The notes below the pieces were generated by a model. It made no database searches, had not been told where the DNA came from, and was given only the letters and a program-made list of their open reading frames with translations. DNA of 64,000 bases from Arthrobacter sp. H16F315 (GTDB taxonomy: Bacteria > Actinomycetota > Actinomycetes > Actinomycetales > Micrococcaceae). Shown piece by piece: positions 53,890 through 62,830 of this stretch; positions within the stretch are counted from its first letter, which is position 1; every line of letters starts with the position of its first letter. A program made the position numbers and the translations under genes. The stretch covers positions 2,914,001 through 2,978,000 of the forward strand of contig NZ_JAMXSS010000002.1 of assembly GCF_024124825.1 (NCBI RefSeq). Reading direction: 5' to 3'.

Positions 53890-54209
53890 TTAGTGAAGGT
53901 TCAGCCGGTCCTGAACCAGAGCCAGGGAGACGGAGGGATGGGCACTGATGTTGGTCAGCTGGGCGCTGACGTTCCCGCGGACCATTGCCTCCAGCTGCTC
54001 CTGGGCCGATCCGTGGGGCGGGCGGCGTTGACGTCCTTCGCCGGGCCGGCATGGGCACGCGACATGGCCACGGCCGGCAGGTGGTCCAGGTTTGCGTCTG
54101 AGGAGGTGTCTGTCATCGCTCCGCAGTCGGAATGGCCGCCGATGTCGATGTCCGTGACCCCTAGAACCGCGACCGCGTTTCGCTGCTCTTCTGGACGACC
54201 AACTGTCAA
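53890..54209 (-). pseudogene. cynT: Beta-carbonic anhydrase remnant (CynT-like)
   Basis: Minus strand, immediately upstream of the cyanase remnant. VLGVTDIDIGGHSDCGAMTD holds zinc ligands His and Cys. After a frameshift near 54010 the reading continues EQLEAMVRGNVSAQLTNISA, HPSVSLALVQDRLNLH and stops at 53890. The first roughly 80 residues, with the first zinc Cys, are missing and no valid start is present. Carbonic anhydrase commonly accompanies cyanase to recycle CO2 to bicarbonate; here the whole pathway is decayed. Confidence 0.7.
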
Positions 54210-54329
54210 CTACCGCAAATGGCTGCCCTGATTGCATGTACCGGAGGTGCGACGAGCAGACCTGGGATTGCGTTCGGTCATGCTCCTTGCTAGCTCATCG
54301 TCAGGTGCGGCCCGCACTAAGGAGTGAGT

Positions 54330-54710
54330 GTGTCAGTTACAGCCCCTCACACAGCCAATCGCGATCACATTATTCCCGCCACCCCTTTTGTCTTGGCCTC
54401 AATCGCCCTACCGCTGCTCTTGTGGCCAACCGACAGCGCCGGACGGGACCAGCTTCTTCGCGTCGTTCTCCTTGGATGGACAGGGTTTGGCCTGCTGCTA
54501 TCAGGCACCCTGGTAATCCCAGACCTCCGCACCAGCACAGACGGCGCCCGGCCCGGCTTGGCTCGGCTTGACTTAGGACTAACGGCAGGCCTGACTCTGC
54601 GCACATCCCGCGGAACGACTCGGCCTCCGACCCCGGCTGGCAGCTCTGGCTGGCCCAGTCGGTACCTGCAGCAGCTCCAGCGCCGTAAACGCCTTCCGCA
54701 GGAGGGGTGA
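54330..54710 (+). CDS. Small two-span membrane protein of unknown function
   Basis: A 126-residue open frame starting at GTG 54330 with AAGGAG five bases upstream. Two transmembrane helices are predicted (ATPFVLASIALPLLLWP and LLRVVLLGWTGFGLLLSGTLV). After about residue 85 the sequence becomes Arg/Pro-rich and less natural, which may mean another frameshift and a shorter true protein. No family is recognised. Confidence 0.45.
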   Translation: MSVTAPHTANRDHIIPATPFVLASIALPLLLWPTDSAGRDQLLRVVLLGWTGFGLLLSGTLVIPDLRTSTDGARPGLARLDLGLTAGLTLRTSRGTTRPPTPAGSSGWPSRYLQQLQRRKRLPQEG

Positions 54711-54892
54711 GCCGGCGAAGCGCAGGCCCCGCCCGGAGCCGGCCGTTAAACGGTCCGGGCTAATTCAGCTCACGCCTGAAGCGCTGCCGCCGACGGCGTG
54801 GCCCAATTCCATTTCGGCGACGAGGCCTTTAGCGAACGGGCTCCTTTTCGGCTCCGGACATTCTGGCGGTAGATCGAGCCGGAACAGGGTGG

Positions 54893-55957
54893 CTAACCAG
54901 TTGAGGCCACGGCGAACAGTCCTGCCAACCCGATGAGGTACAGGACGAGGACGACGAGTGAGTCAACGCCCATTCCCAGGATTTTGTGTGCGGGCCGAAA
55001 AATCAGTCCCAGCATGTAGACCAGGGTCAGAAGGATGCCGAGGGCGGTGAGGTAGATGTCGGTGGCGTGCGCCTGGGGCAGCACGGGTTTGCCGGAGATG
55101 AGGACGGCGGCGAGGAACAGGACGGGTAGGAATGCGTTGCCGCCGAAAATGTCGCTGAAGGCCAGTCTGTAGTCGCCCTGCTTCACCGAGGCCAGGCCGG
55201 TGGAGATTTCCGGCAACGATGTCGCGAGCGCCAGGAATGTCGCCCCGAAGAGGACACCGGAGAGCCCGATGTGTCCGGCGATGGCGTCCCCACTGCGTTC
55301 AAGCACCACCCCTGCGCCGAGGGTCGCCGCAGCCGCGACAAGGAAGATCAGCAACGACCTGCCCGTCCCCGAAGACTTGGCACCGCCCGCGCTAGCTGTC
55401 TTGCTGTGACCTTGGGGCTTGTCCTGGCTAGCGGGGGCGTGGCCCTGCCCGTGCCACGGGAGGGACTTCTGGGACCGCTGTACGAGGAAAAGGCCGAGCA
55501 GCCAGATCAGAGCTATCAGCACGGCCGCAGGAGTGAGGCGGAACGCGACAAGGCCCGCAGGCATCTGGCTTCCGGCGATCACCACCCCGAGTACGCCGAT
55601 CACGGTGATTGCCTCGATGACCAGGGTCAGGGATGCGGCCTGGTAACTGAGCGGTTTTTTGCCCTTAGTCCCAAAGACATCCAGAACGACCAGCACCACC
55701 GTCTGGATGGCGATGCCGCCCAGAATGTTCCCGACAGCCACGCCGATGTTCCCCGATGCCGCCGCACTGAAGGTGATCGCAAGCTCGGGCAGATTCGTCG
55801 CGACGGCCAGCAGAATCAGCCCGCCAAGCGCGGATCCGAGATGCAGGCGGACGTCAAGAACATCGGTTTGTCGGGACAGTTGGATCCCGGCGAACCAGAT
55901 CACGGCCGCCGCAGCCACGAAAATCAGCATAAGCAACACCAACGGAAAAGATTCCAT
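54893..55957 (-). CDS. Calcium/cation antiporter (CaCA superfamily, sodium:calcium exchanger)
   Basis: A 354-residue membrane protein with two inverted halves. Each has an alpha-repeat: ILLAVATNLPELAITFSAAA with GVAVGNILGG, and LALATSLPEISTGLASVKQG with AFSDIFGGNAF. The Asn/Thr-x-Leu-Pro-Glu pattern carries the ion-binding glutamates. A His/Gln/Lys-rich cytoplasmic loop lies between the halves. ATG 55957 follows ACGGAG. It likely exports Ca2+ or other cations using H+ or Na+. Confidence 0.9.
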   Translation of the reverse strand: MESFPLVLLMLIFVAAAAVIWFAGIQLSRQTDVLDVRLHLGSALGGLILLAVATNLPELAITFSAAASGNIGVAVGNILGGIAIQTVVLVVLDVFGTKGKKPLSYQAASLTLVIEAITVIGVLGVVIAGSQMPAGLVAFRLTPAAVLIALIWLLGLFLVQRSQKSLPWHGQGHAPASQDKPQGHSKTASAGGAKSSGTGRSLLIFLVAAAATLGAGVVLERSGDAIAGHIGLSGVLFGATFLALATSLPEISTGLASVKQGDYRLAFSDIFGGNAFLPVLFLAAVLISGKPVLPQAHATDIYLTALGILLTLVYMLGLIFRPAHKILGMGVDSLVVLVLYLIGLAGLFAVASTG

Positions 55958-56445
55958 TTACATACTCCGTTTCCCGGCCGGTTGAGCTGCTGGTGCAGCT
56001 TCACCGCGGTCCGGGGAAAATAGCAAAACCGTTGCACTAACGAAAACATCAGTCTACTGAATCTGTTCCATCCCGGGCCTGAGACGGGGAGTATCCGGTA
56101 CCGGCGGCGGTGAACTGTGAAATCGAGTACTGCCGCGGGCAGGACTGCCTGTTGCCTGGCTGCGAGTGGCGGGGATGGCGTTTGCTCAGGTGCGCCTCAG
56201 TGTTTGCCCTGCTTCGGGCTTCTGGTGGGGGTTATGGCCCCGCGCGGGTCCTGGAAAACATCGGCAGGTACCGCAGTGCATTGAGGAAGCCGGACAAGCC
56301 CATCCACGTGCAGTGGCAGGACACCGTCGTCGTCGCAGTTCTCGGCAAGGGTCGAGTGCCTGGACTGGACCGGACCGCCTGATCCCGGCACGCAGGGACA
56401 GCTACCGACAGCGTCCGGAGCAGCCCGTTCGAATAGGATCGTGCG
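55958..56445. other. Intergenic region without recognised gene
   Basis: About 490 bases upstream of the antiporter and GNAT genes. Open frames on both strands have no ribosome site and match no family I recognise. It likely contains both promoters; no repeat is seen. Confidence 0.4.
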
Positions 56446-56978
56446 ATGGCACGCCTCACCGCTCCGGACGCAAGTTACCACTCATCCTGGCTGGAGGGGG
56501 TCGCAGAGTTCGACGGCGCCCACAGGGACGGCGGCGGCGGTGAAGACTGGCCGCTGGAAGAACTCGGGAACCTCCGTTCATTCAGCCGTTTCGTTGATGC
56601 CCTGATCGACGAAGCGTTGCCGGAGACCCCCGAAAACCCGGGTACGTACCTTGCACGTACTTGTGGATCGTGGACGGCGACGCGTTCCTGGGCTCGCTGG
56701 CCATCAGGCACGAGTTGAACGACTTCCTCCTCAACGAGGGTGGGCACATCGGCTACAGTGTCAGGCCCTCGGCCCGGCGCCGCGGCTACGCGTCGAAGGC
56801 ACTGGCCGATGCCCTGCCGGTGGCCCGGGACCTTGGTATCTCCAGGGTTCTGATCACCTGCGATGAGGACAACCTCGGCTCCCGTGCGACCATCGAAAAG
56901 AACGGCGGCGTCTACGAGGACTCCCGCAACAGCAAGCGCCGCTACTGGGCCGACACCGAACAATCAGGCACACTCTAG
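56446..56978 (+). CDS. GNAT family N-acetyltransferase (one-base frameshift)
   Basis: About 177 residues after repair. The first frame (56446 to about 56656) gives the N-terminus (APDASYHSSWLEGVAEFDGA). The second (to 56978) gives the acetyl-CoA part: LWIVDGDAFLGSLAIRHELN, GHIGYSVRPSARRRGYASKA (the R-R-x-G-Y-A pyrophosphate loop), CDEDNLGSRATIEKNGGVYE. Similar proteins acetylate small amines or antibiotics. The frames join near 56656 with one base missing in the sequence as given. Both halves look well conserved, so the gene is probably intact in the organism. Confidence 0.75.
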
Positions 56979-57423
56979 CCCCACCCCTACCGCCCACTAA
57001 CGGATGCCCTACCGGTTAGTCGCATCCGATCCCGTGACGGAGCCGGGCCAGGGCGCCTCGGGGGGGGCTGCGAGCTTCCCGACTGCCCCGGAGATCGGGT
57101 CTGGTTCCTTGAGTAGCCGGCTGCACAGAGAAGGACCGACGCGAGCCCATCGCGTGAAGGCCCGGAACAGACTAAAGGAGCCGCGGGCCCGTTCCCAAAG
57201 TTGTCCCTGTCTTGAAGCTTCCGATCGCACCAACAGCCCCCTACAGCTGAAGGGGTCCAGGTGTGAACATTTGTCCGCGGTAAGACGCCAATAGGCCCCT
57301 GGACAGGGAAACACGCGCCCGAGGTGGGACTCGAACCGGGCTCCAGCCCCTGAATTTCCGCCACTCCCCCGAAAATATCGCCACTCCTGCCAAGTCCGGC
57401 CGATGTACGACCCAATCCGAATC
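56979..57423. other. Intergenic region with a tRNA 3'-end-like fragment
   Basis: No gene is seen. On the minus strand 57323-57337 reads GGTTCGAGTCCCACC, the T-loop core of a tRNA, followed by CTCGGGCG like an acceptor strand. The rest of a tRNA (D and anticodon arms) cannot be found and the T-stem does not pair well, so it is only a fragment. Confidence 0.45.
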
Positions 57424-58749
57424 TCACCCGCGGGACTTTTGGCCCGCCCGGGCCCCGGCACTCTGATCGCGTCGTCGGACGGCCCACCACTGTGCAACAA
57501 AGATGGTCAGGGACAAGGCTGCGGCCACGCTCAGCGTGAGTAGATCCTGTCCGGCTTTGACAACAATGAAAGCGGCCAGAACCACGCCGTCGAGGGTAAT
57601 CGCGACCGCGGGTACCCACCTCCTGGCCCCGATGTCCTGATACAGATGCCGGATGACACCAAGGTGGACGGCGATGTCCATGCTGATATAGAGCAGAGCC
57701 CCGAGGGACGCTATCTGGCTCAAGTCAAAGAACACGGTGACCAGGATCGCCAGACCGGCGGTGATCAGCAGCGGCTGGTGGTGGACCTTCCCTGGAAGTC
57801 CGGGCGCCTGCTTCATCTCCTGGAGCATCGCGTAGAGCCTGGATACGGAGTAGATACTGGCAAGGAGGCCCGATAGCGTCGCCACAACGGCGAGGGCGAT
57901 CGTCAGTCCCACGCCCCATGCGCCGAAGAGCGGCTCGGCAGCCTGGGCCAGAGCATAGTCCCTGGACTCAATAATCTGCGGGACACTCAGGCTTGCGGTC
58001 ACGGACACCGTGAGCAGCAGGTAAATGACCGTGCACAACGCCAACGAGATGATGATGGACCTGCCGATGTTCTTCTTCGGCTCCTTGATATCACCGCCCT
58101 GATTGGTAATGGTCGTGAAGCCCTTATAGGCAAGGATGCACAGCGTCGTACCTGCCAGGAACCCGATGATGCCATGCTGCGGCGGTTCACCCGAGCCGCC
58201 GGTGAGCGCAGTTCCCAGCGAGGACCACCCCGAGGCCAGGAGGCCGGCGATTGCCAGCGCTGCGATACCAATGATCTTGGCCGCGGCCGTAACGGTCGCG
58301 GAACGCTCCACGAAAGTATTGCCCAAGATATTCACCACGGCGGCCAGCGCAATCGCCGCGACGCCCAAAGCCGGTACCAGCAGCGGAGATCCCTGCAGGC
58401 CGAACGGACGAAGCATGTAGGTACCGAAAGTCCGCGCCAGGAGACTTTCCGCGACCACCATGGAGACATACATAAACAGCGAGAACGACCCCGCAACCAC
58501 ACCCGGACCGTACGCACCCTTAAACAGCATGGCGATCCCGCCGGAAGAGGGGTGGGCCCCGGAATACTTCACATATGAATAGGAACTGAAGGCGACAACG
58601 ACCGCCCCTGCGAGAAACGCCGCCGGCACCAACCCTCCAGCGAGTCCGGCCACCTGGCCCACCAAAGCAAAAATGCCAGCCCCCACCATGACACCAGTCC
58701 CTAGAGAGACAGAACCGGCCAGGGACAACTTCGTGGAATCATCAGCCAT
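57424..58749 (-). CDS. APC family amino acid permease
   Basis: A 441-residue transporter with about 12 membrane helices. The N-terminal SLAGSVSLGTGVMVGAGIFA is the APC substrate-site motif, and LAYKGFTTITNQGGDIKEPK is the consensus amphipathic segment before TM8. The start is uncertain: ATG 58749 (MADDSTKLSLAG) fits best, but no strong ribosome site is seen; ATG 58770 is possible. Uptake of an amino acid or amine is inferred from the family; the substrate is unknown. Confidence 0.87.
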   Translation of the reverse strand: MADDSTKLSLAGSVSLGTGVMVGAGIFALVGQVAGLAGGLVPAAFLAGAVVVAFSSYSYVKYSGAHPSSGGIAMLFKGAYGPGVVAGSFSLFMYVSMVVAESLLARTFGTYMLRPFGLQGSPLLVPALGVAAIALAAVVNILGNTFVERSATVTAAAKIIGIAALAIAGLLASGWSSLGTALTGGSGEPPQHGIIGFLAGTTLCILAYKGFTTITNQGGDIKEPKKNIGRSIIISLALCTVIYLLLTVSVTASLSVPQIIESRDYALAQAAEPLFGAWGVGLTIALAVVATLSGLLASIYSVSRLYAMLQEMKQAPGLPGKVHHQPLLITAGLAILVTVFFDLSQIASLGALLYISMDIAVHLGVIRHLYQDIGARRWVPAVAITLDGVVLAAFIVVKAGQDLLTLSVAAALSLTIFVAQWWAVRRRDQSAGARAGQKSRG

Positions 58750-58898
58750 GACGACGAGTCTAACGGCCATATTCACTGTCGCGCGGGAACGCCCGCCACA
58801 CGCGGACCGGACCAGGGTTGCGACGCTGGCATCATCCTTTAATTTCCCTACGGTGTGACGGCATAGCCCTGATCCCCAACTGCGGCTAGCCTCAGGGC

Positions 58899-59339
58899 AT
58901 GGGGAGACTTGCGAGAATGGCGCCGGCAGCGATTGCCGTGTCTGTTTTTGGAATCGGCTGCAGCCCTGGACCAGGTACCGGCGATACCTGCGTGGACTGG
59001 GTCCGGTTTGCAACCCCTCAGGACCAATTCGACAACGCCATCTTGGTCGTGGTCGGAAAGCCCCTGGCACAGAATGGCGAGACCGGAATCTATGGCTACA
59101 AGGCCCGGTCGCATCAGGTGGAAATTGAGACGGTCCTCAAAGGTGACCCGGGACAGGGATCCCTCCGCGTCGCCTCCATGCCCCAGACCTGCGGCACATC
59201 GTACCCGGACGGCGACCCGCTCGACACGAACCAGAGAGTACTCATCTTCGCCACCAAGCAGAACAGTGAATGGTTCACCATAACGCCGACCCAAGGTGTC
59301 TTACCGTTCAAACAGGGCACGATGCTGCCTTTTCATTAG
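58899..59339 (+). CDS. Putative lipoprotein of unknown function
   Basis: A 146-residue exported protein. The N-terminus has Arg residues, a short hydrophobic stretch and a lipobox-like FGIGCS. The mature part has two further Cys, suggesting a disulfide (GDTCVDW and MPQTCGTSY), and a beta-rich sequence (HQVEIETVLKGDPGQGSLRV). This pattern occurs in actinobacterial lipoproteins of unknown role. It is divergent from the APC permease. Confidence 0.65.
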   Translation: MGRLARMAPAAIAVSVFGIGCSPGPGTGDTCVDWVRFATPQDQFDNAILVVVGKPLAQNGETGIYGYKARSHQVEIETVLKGDPGQGSLRVASMPQTCGTSYPDGDPLDTNQRVLIFATKQNSEWFTITPTQGVLPFKQGTMLPFH

Positions 59340-59437
59340 CTCGTCCCCGTTCCACCCATTGGCAGGATAACCGGCCGCCAGCGGCATGCCGGGCATAACT
59401 CAACAAACCGCATTCCCGACTTGAAGAAAAGGAGCCG

Positions 59438-59744
59438 TTAATCCGTCCAACCGGGGTCGGCTTCGGTCCTGCTCCGGCAGCCCGGCTGCCGTGGCGGGGA
59501 GGTTGTCCGGGCCGTCGGACTAGCCGGATGCCCGTGGAAGAACACCGCCGCCGGGATTGCTTCGAAGCAGGCGCCCTGGGACCGGAACCAGTGGGCCGCG
59601 ATGTCGCCCACCACGTAGGTGCCGTAGCCGAACAGTTCCCCGCTCCCCTCGCGGGTTCCGGCGACGGCGAAGATGATGTACGGCCAGGCTCCGGCTTCCC
59701 CGCCCGGTCATCGGCGGGAAGGACCGGGCTAGTGACCGCAGGGT
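59438..59744 (-). pseudogene. Possible remnant of an unidentified gene
   Basis: Minus strand, open from just after TAA near 59744 to TAA 59438-59440. It reads AWPYIIFAVAGTREGSGELF, GYGTYVVGDIAAHWFRSQGA, CFEAIPAAVFFHGHPASP. Codon use is gene-like, but no start codon with ribosome site precedes it and no family is recognised. The last 25 residues look non-coding. Confidence 0.3.
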
Positions 59745-59844
59745 TGGGTTATCCCGAGCGATCCTGGATCGGGACATGGCGAGCCCCGTTGACCGTGTGG
59801 GGCCGGCAGGGCAGGCTGAGGGGACATCGATGACCAGGGGGAGC

Positions 59845-60402
59845 ATGATGACATACAGCCGCACGTCGGCAGCCATAGCGGTGCTGCTCGGGGTGGCCCT
59901 TTCCGGGTGCCAGCCTGCTGCCGGGCCGCTCACGGCCGAATCCTCCGCAGCAGCTGTGCCCAGCCCGTCGTCCTCCGAGCTCACTGCCATCATCCAGACT
60001 GCTGTCGAGGACCGCAACGGCGCCGTCCTCGACAATCCCCCGGCTCCACGTCTCGCCGATGGACAGGCGACGGCGGCCTACCTGGCCAAGCGCGCGCGGG
60101 ACCTTCCGGTGGTGGCCCGGTCAAAGGCAGGATTCAAGTCACTGGGCTTCTGGTACACGGACTTTTCGACGACGATCACGGTGGAGTCCGTGGAGGTGAC
60201 CGGGTCGACGGCGAGCGTCCATTTCAAGGAATTGACCGAAGAACACCAGACCTCCGCGGCGAATGGGCCGAGCAACGTCCCGTCCGGCTACTCGGTGCCG
60301 CAGACCGCTACGTTCCGGGCATCCACAGTTGGATGGCAGCTGGACAGCATCGCCCCTTCCGTGCATGGGGGCGTCTTGCCGATGTCCATCGTCGAGGACT
60401 GA
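59845..60402 (+). CDS. Putative lipoprotein of unknown function
   Basis: A 185-residue exported protein with a good lipoprotein signal: SAAIAVLLGVALSGC, then a Ser/Ala/Pro-rich linker. The remainder (FKSLGFWYTDFSTTITVESV, TASVHFKELTEEHQTSAA) resembles small extracytoplasmic beta-domain proteins of actinobacteria. ATG 59845 is preferred because AGGGGGAG directly precedes it. Function unknown. Confidence 0.7.
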   Translation: MMTYSRTSAAIAVLLGVALSGCQPAAGPLTAESSAAAVPSPSSSELTAIIQTAVEDRNGAVLDNPPAPRLADGQATAAYLAKRARDLPVVARSKAGFKSLGFWYTDFSTTITVESVEVTGSTASVHFKELTEEHQTSAANGPSNVPSGYSVPQTATFRASTVGWQLDSIAPSVHGGVLPMSIVED

Positions 60403-60576
60403 GGATCGCTCGTTTGCTGCGTCGGCCATGAGCTGGTGCAGGCGTGCCGAGTCCGTCCGTGCGGCTTTGAGCGCGTCGGCGTGCTTGAAGTGTTCCGCCA
60501 GTGCTTTTATCTGCCTGTGTGACGCTCGACCCGGGACGGTGCACACCGCCGTCGAGCGGGTGGTTAGGCTGGGTGG

Positions 60577-61269
60577 ATGGCGACAGTTATTCTCGTGCGG
60601 CACGGCCGCACCACAGCCAATGCCACTGGACTGCTGGCCGGTCGTGCCGTCGGCGTCAGCCTGGACCAGATCGGGCGCGACCAGGCGGCTCTGACCGGAG
60701 ACCGGCTCGCGGCCGTGCCCGTTGTCGGGGTGGTGTCGAGCCCTCTTGAGCGTTGTCGGCAGACCGCCCAGCTCATCCTCGATCGTCAGGCTGGCTCGCC
60801 GTCCGCGCCGGTCGATCCCGATCTCACCGAGTGCGATTACGGCCAGTGGCAGGGCCGCTTGCTCAGTGATCTCGCGGCCGAGGATTTGTGGCCGGTTGTG
60901 CAGTCGCAACCGTCCGCCGTCGTCTTTCCCGGCGGTGAATCCATGGCCGCGATGCAGGCCCGGTCGGTGGCAGCGATTCGACGCCACGATGCAGCCTTCG
61001 AAGCCGAGTACGGGCCGGGGGCCGTGTGGGTGGCGGTGAGTCATGGTGACATCATCAAGTCAATCCTCGCCGACGCGCTCGGCATGCACCTTGACCTGTT
61101 CCAGCGTATTAACGTGGGCCCCGCCTCCGTATCGATCGTGCGCTACGGCGCTAGTCGGCCGAGCGTCTACGCGACCAACACCGACGCGGGTGATCTGTCG
61201 TGGCTGTCGAACGGCATCAACGCTGGCGATGCGCCGGTGGGCGGCGGTGCCGGTCAGAAGGCGCCGTGA
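60577..61269 (+). CDS. Histidine phosphatase family protein (MSMEG_4193-type)
   Basis: A 230-residue phosphoglycerate-mutase-like phosphatase. The catalytic RHG motif is ILVRHGRTTANATG; the second His is in VWVAVSHGDIIKS, and SSPLERCRQTAQLI carries the active-site Arg. In many actinobacteria this gene precedes DUF3090 and the SCO1664-type gene, as here, often close to mshC of mycothiol synthesis. The exact substrate is not established. Confidence 0.88.
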   Translation: MATVILVRHGRTTANATGLLAGRAVGVSLDQIGRDQAALTGDRLAAVPVVGVVSSPLERCRQTAQLILDRQAGSPSAPVDPDLTECDYGQWQGRLLSDLAAEDLWPVVQSQPSAVVFPGGESMAAMQARSVAAIRRHDAAFEAEYGPGAVWVAVSHGDIIKSILADALGMHLDLFQRINVGPASVSIVRYGASRPSVYATNTDAGDLSWLSNGINAGDAPVGGGAGQKAP

Positions 61270-61293
61270 ACCTCATGTGCCTAGAATATTGAC

Positions 61294-61848
61294 ATGCCTA
61301 CACGTGTTCATGAATTTGCCTGGCCCGATCGGGTCGTCGTTGGCACCATCGGCCTTCCGGGGGCGCGTACGTTCTACCTGCAGGTGCGCGCAGGGAGGCA
61401 GGTTGTGAGTATTGCCCTGGAAAAGCAGCAGTCGGCTCTGCTCGCAGAGAAGATCGACGAAATTCTCGACCAGCTCATCACAGTCGAGGGCAACCCCTTC
61501 AGCGTTCCCACGAGTACTCCCATTGAACTTGTCGACAATGACCAGCTCGATGCAGTTCAGGAGCAGTTTCGCACCGGCGCCATAAGCTTGGGTTGGGACC
61601 CAACCACGGCCCAGGTCGTAATAGAGGCCTACCCCATCACCGATGTCGATGCTGATGACAACGACGAATCGCTTGTTGAGGACGGCGCTAACGAGCCCGA
61701 AATGCTGCTGGTGCGAATGCCGGTCGGCACCGCCCGCGCATTCGCCAAGCGCACCCGGGAGATCGTGGGCGCCGGGCGTCCGATGTGCCCGCTTTGCGGT
61801 TACCCCATAGACGCCGACGGGCACATCTGCACCCTTCCCGAGGTCTGA
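61294..61848 (+). CDS. DUF3090 family protein
   Basis: A 184-residue protein of unknown function, conserved across Actinobacteria. The family start VHEFAWPDRVVVGTIGLPGA and ARTFYLQVRAGRQVVSIALEKQQ are visible, and the end RPMCPLCGYPIDADGHICTL holds a CxxC-type zinc-binding pair plus a third Cys. It begins 24 bases after the phosphatase, and its stop shares one base with the next ATG, so the three genes are translated together. Confidence 0.92.
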   Translation: MPTRVHEFAWPDRVVVGTIGLPGARTFYLQVRAGRQVVSIALEKQQSALLAEKIDEILDQLITVEGNPFSVPTSTPIELVDNDQLDAVQEQFRTGAISLGWDPTTAQVVIEAYPITDVDADDNDESLVEDGANEPEMLLVRMPVGTARAFAKRTREIVGAGRPMCPLCGYPIDADGHICTLPEV

Positions 61849-62615
61849 TGCCAGCGCCGGAGCTGGTAACCGCCGAGCTTACGCTCACCGGCCGCATCAC
61901 GACGGCTTCAAACGCTACATTTCTGGGCAGCATAGGCGACGTGGTGGTCGTCTATAAGCCGATAGCAGGCGAAAGTCCGCTGTGGGATTTTCCCCACCGC
62001 ACCCTGGCTCACCGGGAGGTGGCCGCCTACCTGGTCTCGCAGGCCTTCGGTTGGGACCTCGTACCGCACACCTGGCTGCGCGATGGTCCGATGGGCGAAG
62101 GAATGGTGCAGCTCTGGCAGGAGCAAGACCCCGCCCAATGCGCCGTGGACCTGGTCGCGACGGACCAGGTGCCGGAGAGTGGCTGGAAACACGTTCTCGA
62201 GGGACGGGATGAGAGCGGACGAATGGTCGCCCTCGTTCACGAAGACTCGCCAGCACTCAGACGGATGGCGGTGTTCGACGTGGTCGTCAACAACGCCGAC
62301 CGCAAAGGCGACCACATTCTTGCCATGCCGGAAGGACACCGGTACGGCGTGGACCATGGGCTCACCTTTCACCGTGACCACAAGCTGCGCACGGTGCTGT
62401 GGGGATGGGTGGGAGACGCTTTGACCGCCGAGGAACGCGACGGCATCGATCGTGTCAGCGAAGGACTGCGAGGTGGGCTGGGCCGAAACCTGGCGGACTT
62501 GCTCAGCGCCGAAGAAATCGCATCGCTCGCCGCGCGTTGCGCACGGTTGCGCTTGGCAGGGCGGTTTCCGGCTCCGAGCGGTGAGATGTCGGCGGTGCCC
62601 TGGCCGCTGTTCTAG
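61848..62615 (+). CDS. SCO1664 family protein (kinase-like fold)
   Basis: A 255-residue protein. SNATFLGSIGDVVVVYKPIAG, SPLWDFPHRTLAHREVAAYL and VVNNADRKGDHIL are typical; the Lys in VVYKP and the Asn/Asp in NNADRKGDH resemble the phosphatidylinositol-kinase/HipA-like fold. Homologues always travel with DUF3090 and the histidine phosphatase. The ATG overlaps the upstream stop (TGATG). A strong hairpin terminator follows at 62626. Confidence 0.9.
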   Translation: MPAPELVTAELTLTGRITTASNATFLGSIGDVVVVYKPIAGESPLWDFPHRTLAHREVAAYLVSQAFGWDLVPHTWLRDGPMGEGMVQLWQEQDPAQCAVDLVATDQVPESGWKHVLEGRDESGRMVALVHEDSPALRRMAVFDVVVNNADRKGDHILAMPEGHRYGVDHGLTFHRDHKLRTVLWGWVGDALTAEERDGIDRVSEGLRGGLGRNLADLLSAEEIASLAARCARLRLAGRFPAPSGEMSAVPWPLF

Positions 62616-62625
62616 GGGAATTACG

Positions 62626-62661
62626 GCCGAGGCAAGAACTTATTCAAGGTCTTGCCTCGGC
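62626..62661 (+). terminator. Hairpin terminator after the SCO1664-type gene
   Basis: A perfect 12-bp stem (62626-62637 with 62650-62661; GCCGAGGCAAGA) with a 12-base loop, followed by TTGT. It lies 11 bases after the stop of the last gene of the phosphatase operon. Confidence 0.6.
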
Positions 62662-62686
62662 TTGTACCGGGCTGCGGCTATTGCTT

Positions 62687-62830
62687 CTACGCAGGGCTGT
62701 CTGTCTTGAGGTACTGGTAGAGAGCTTCGCGGCTGATTCCGGATTCACTGGCCAGGCCCGTCTTCTGTTCCCCAGCGCCGGCCCGCCGACGCGGCTCTCC
62801 CGCCTTCCCGGGCAAGGGTGGTTTCCGCGC
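62687..62830 (-). pseudogene. Resolvase/DNA invertase C-terminal helix-turn-helix remnant
   Basis: Minus strand: RRRAGAGEQKTGLASESGIS followed by REALYQYLKTDS and stop at 62687. This is the HTH end of a Pin/Hin-type serine recombinase (family pattern: AxLAxExGISRxTLYxYL). The catalytic domain is absent. It is a trace of a lost mobile element downstream of the conserved operon. Confidence 0.6.

Noticed and set aside
57300..57400. A complete tRNA gene
   Set aside because: Only a T-arm-like core is present; the T-stem pairs poorly and no anticodon or D arm could be placed.
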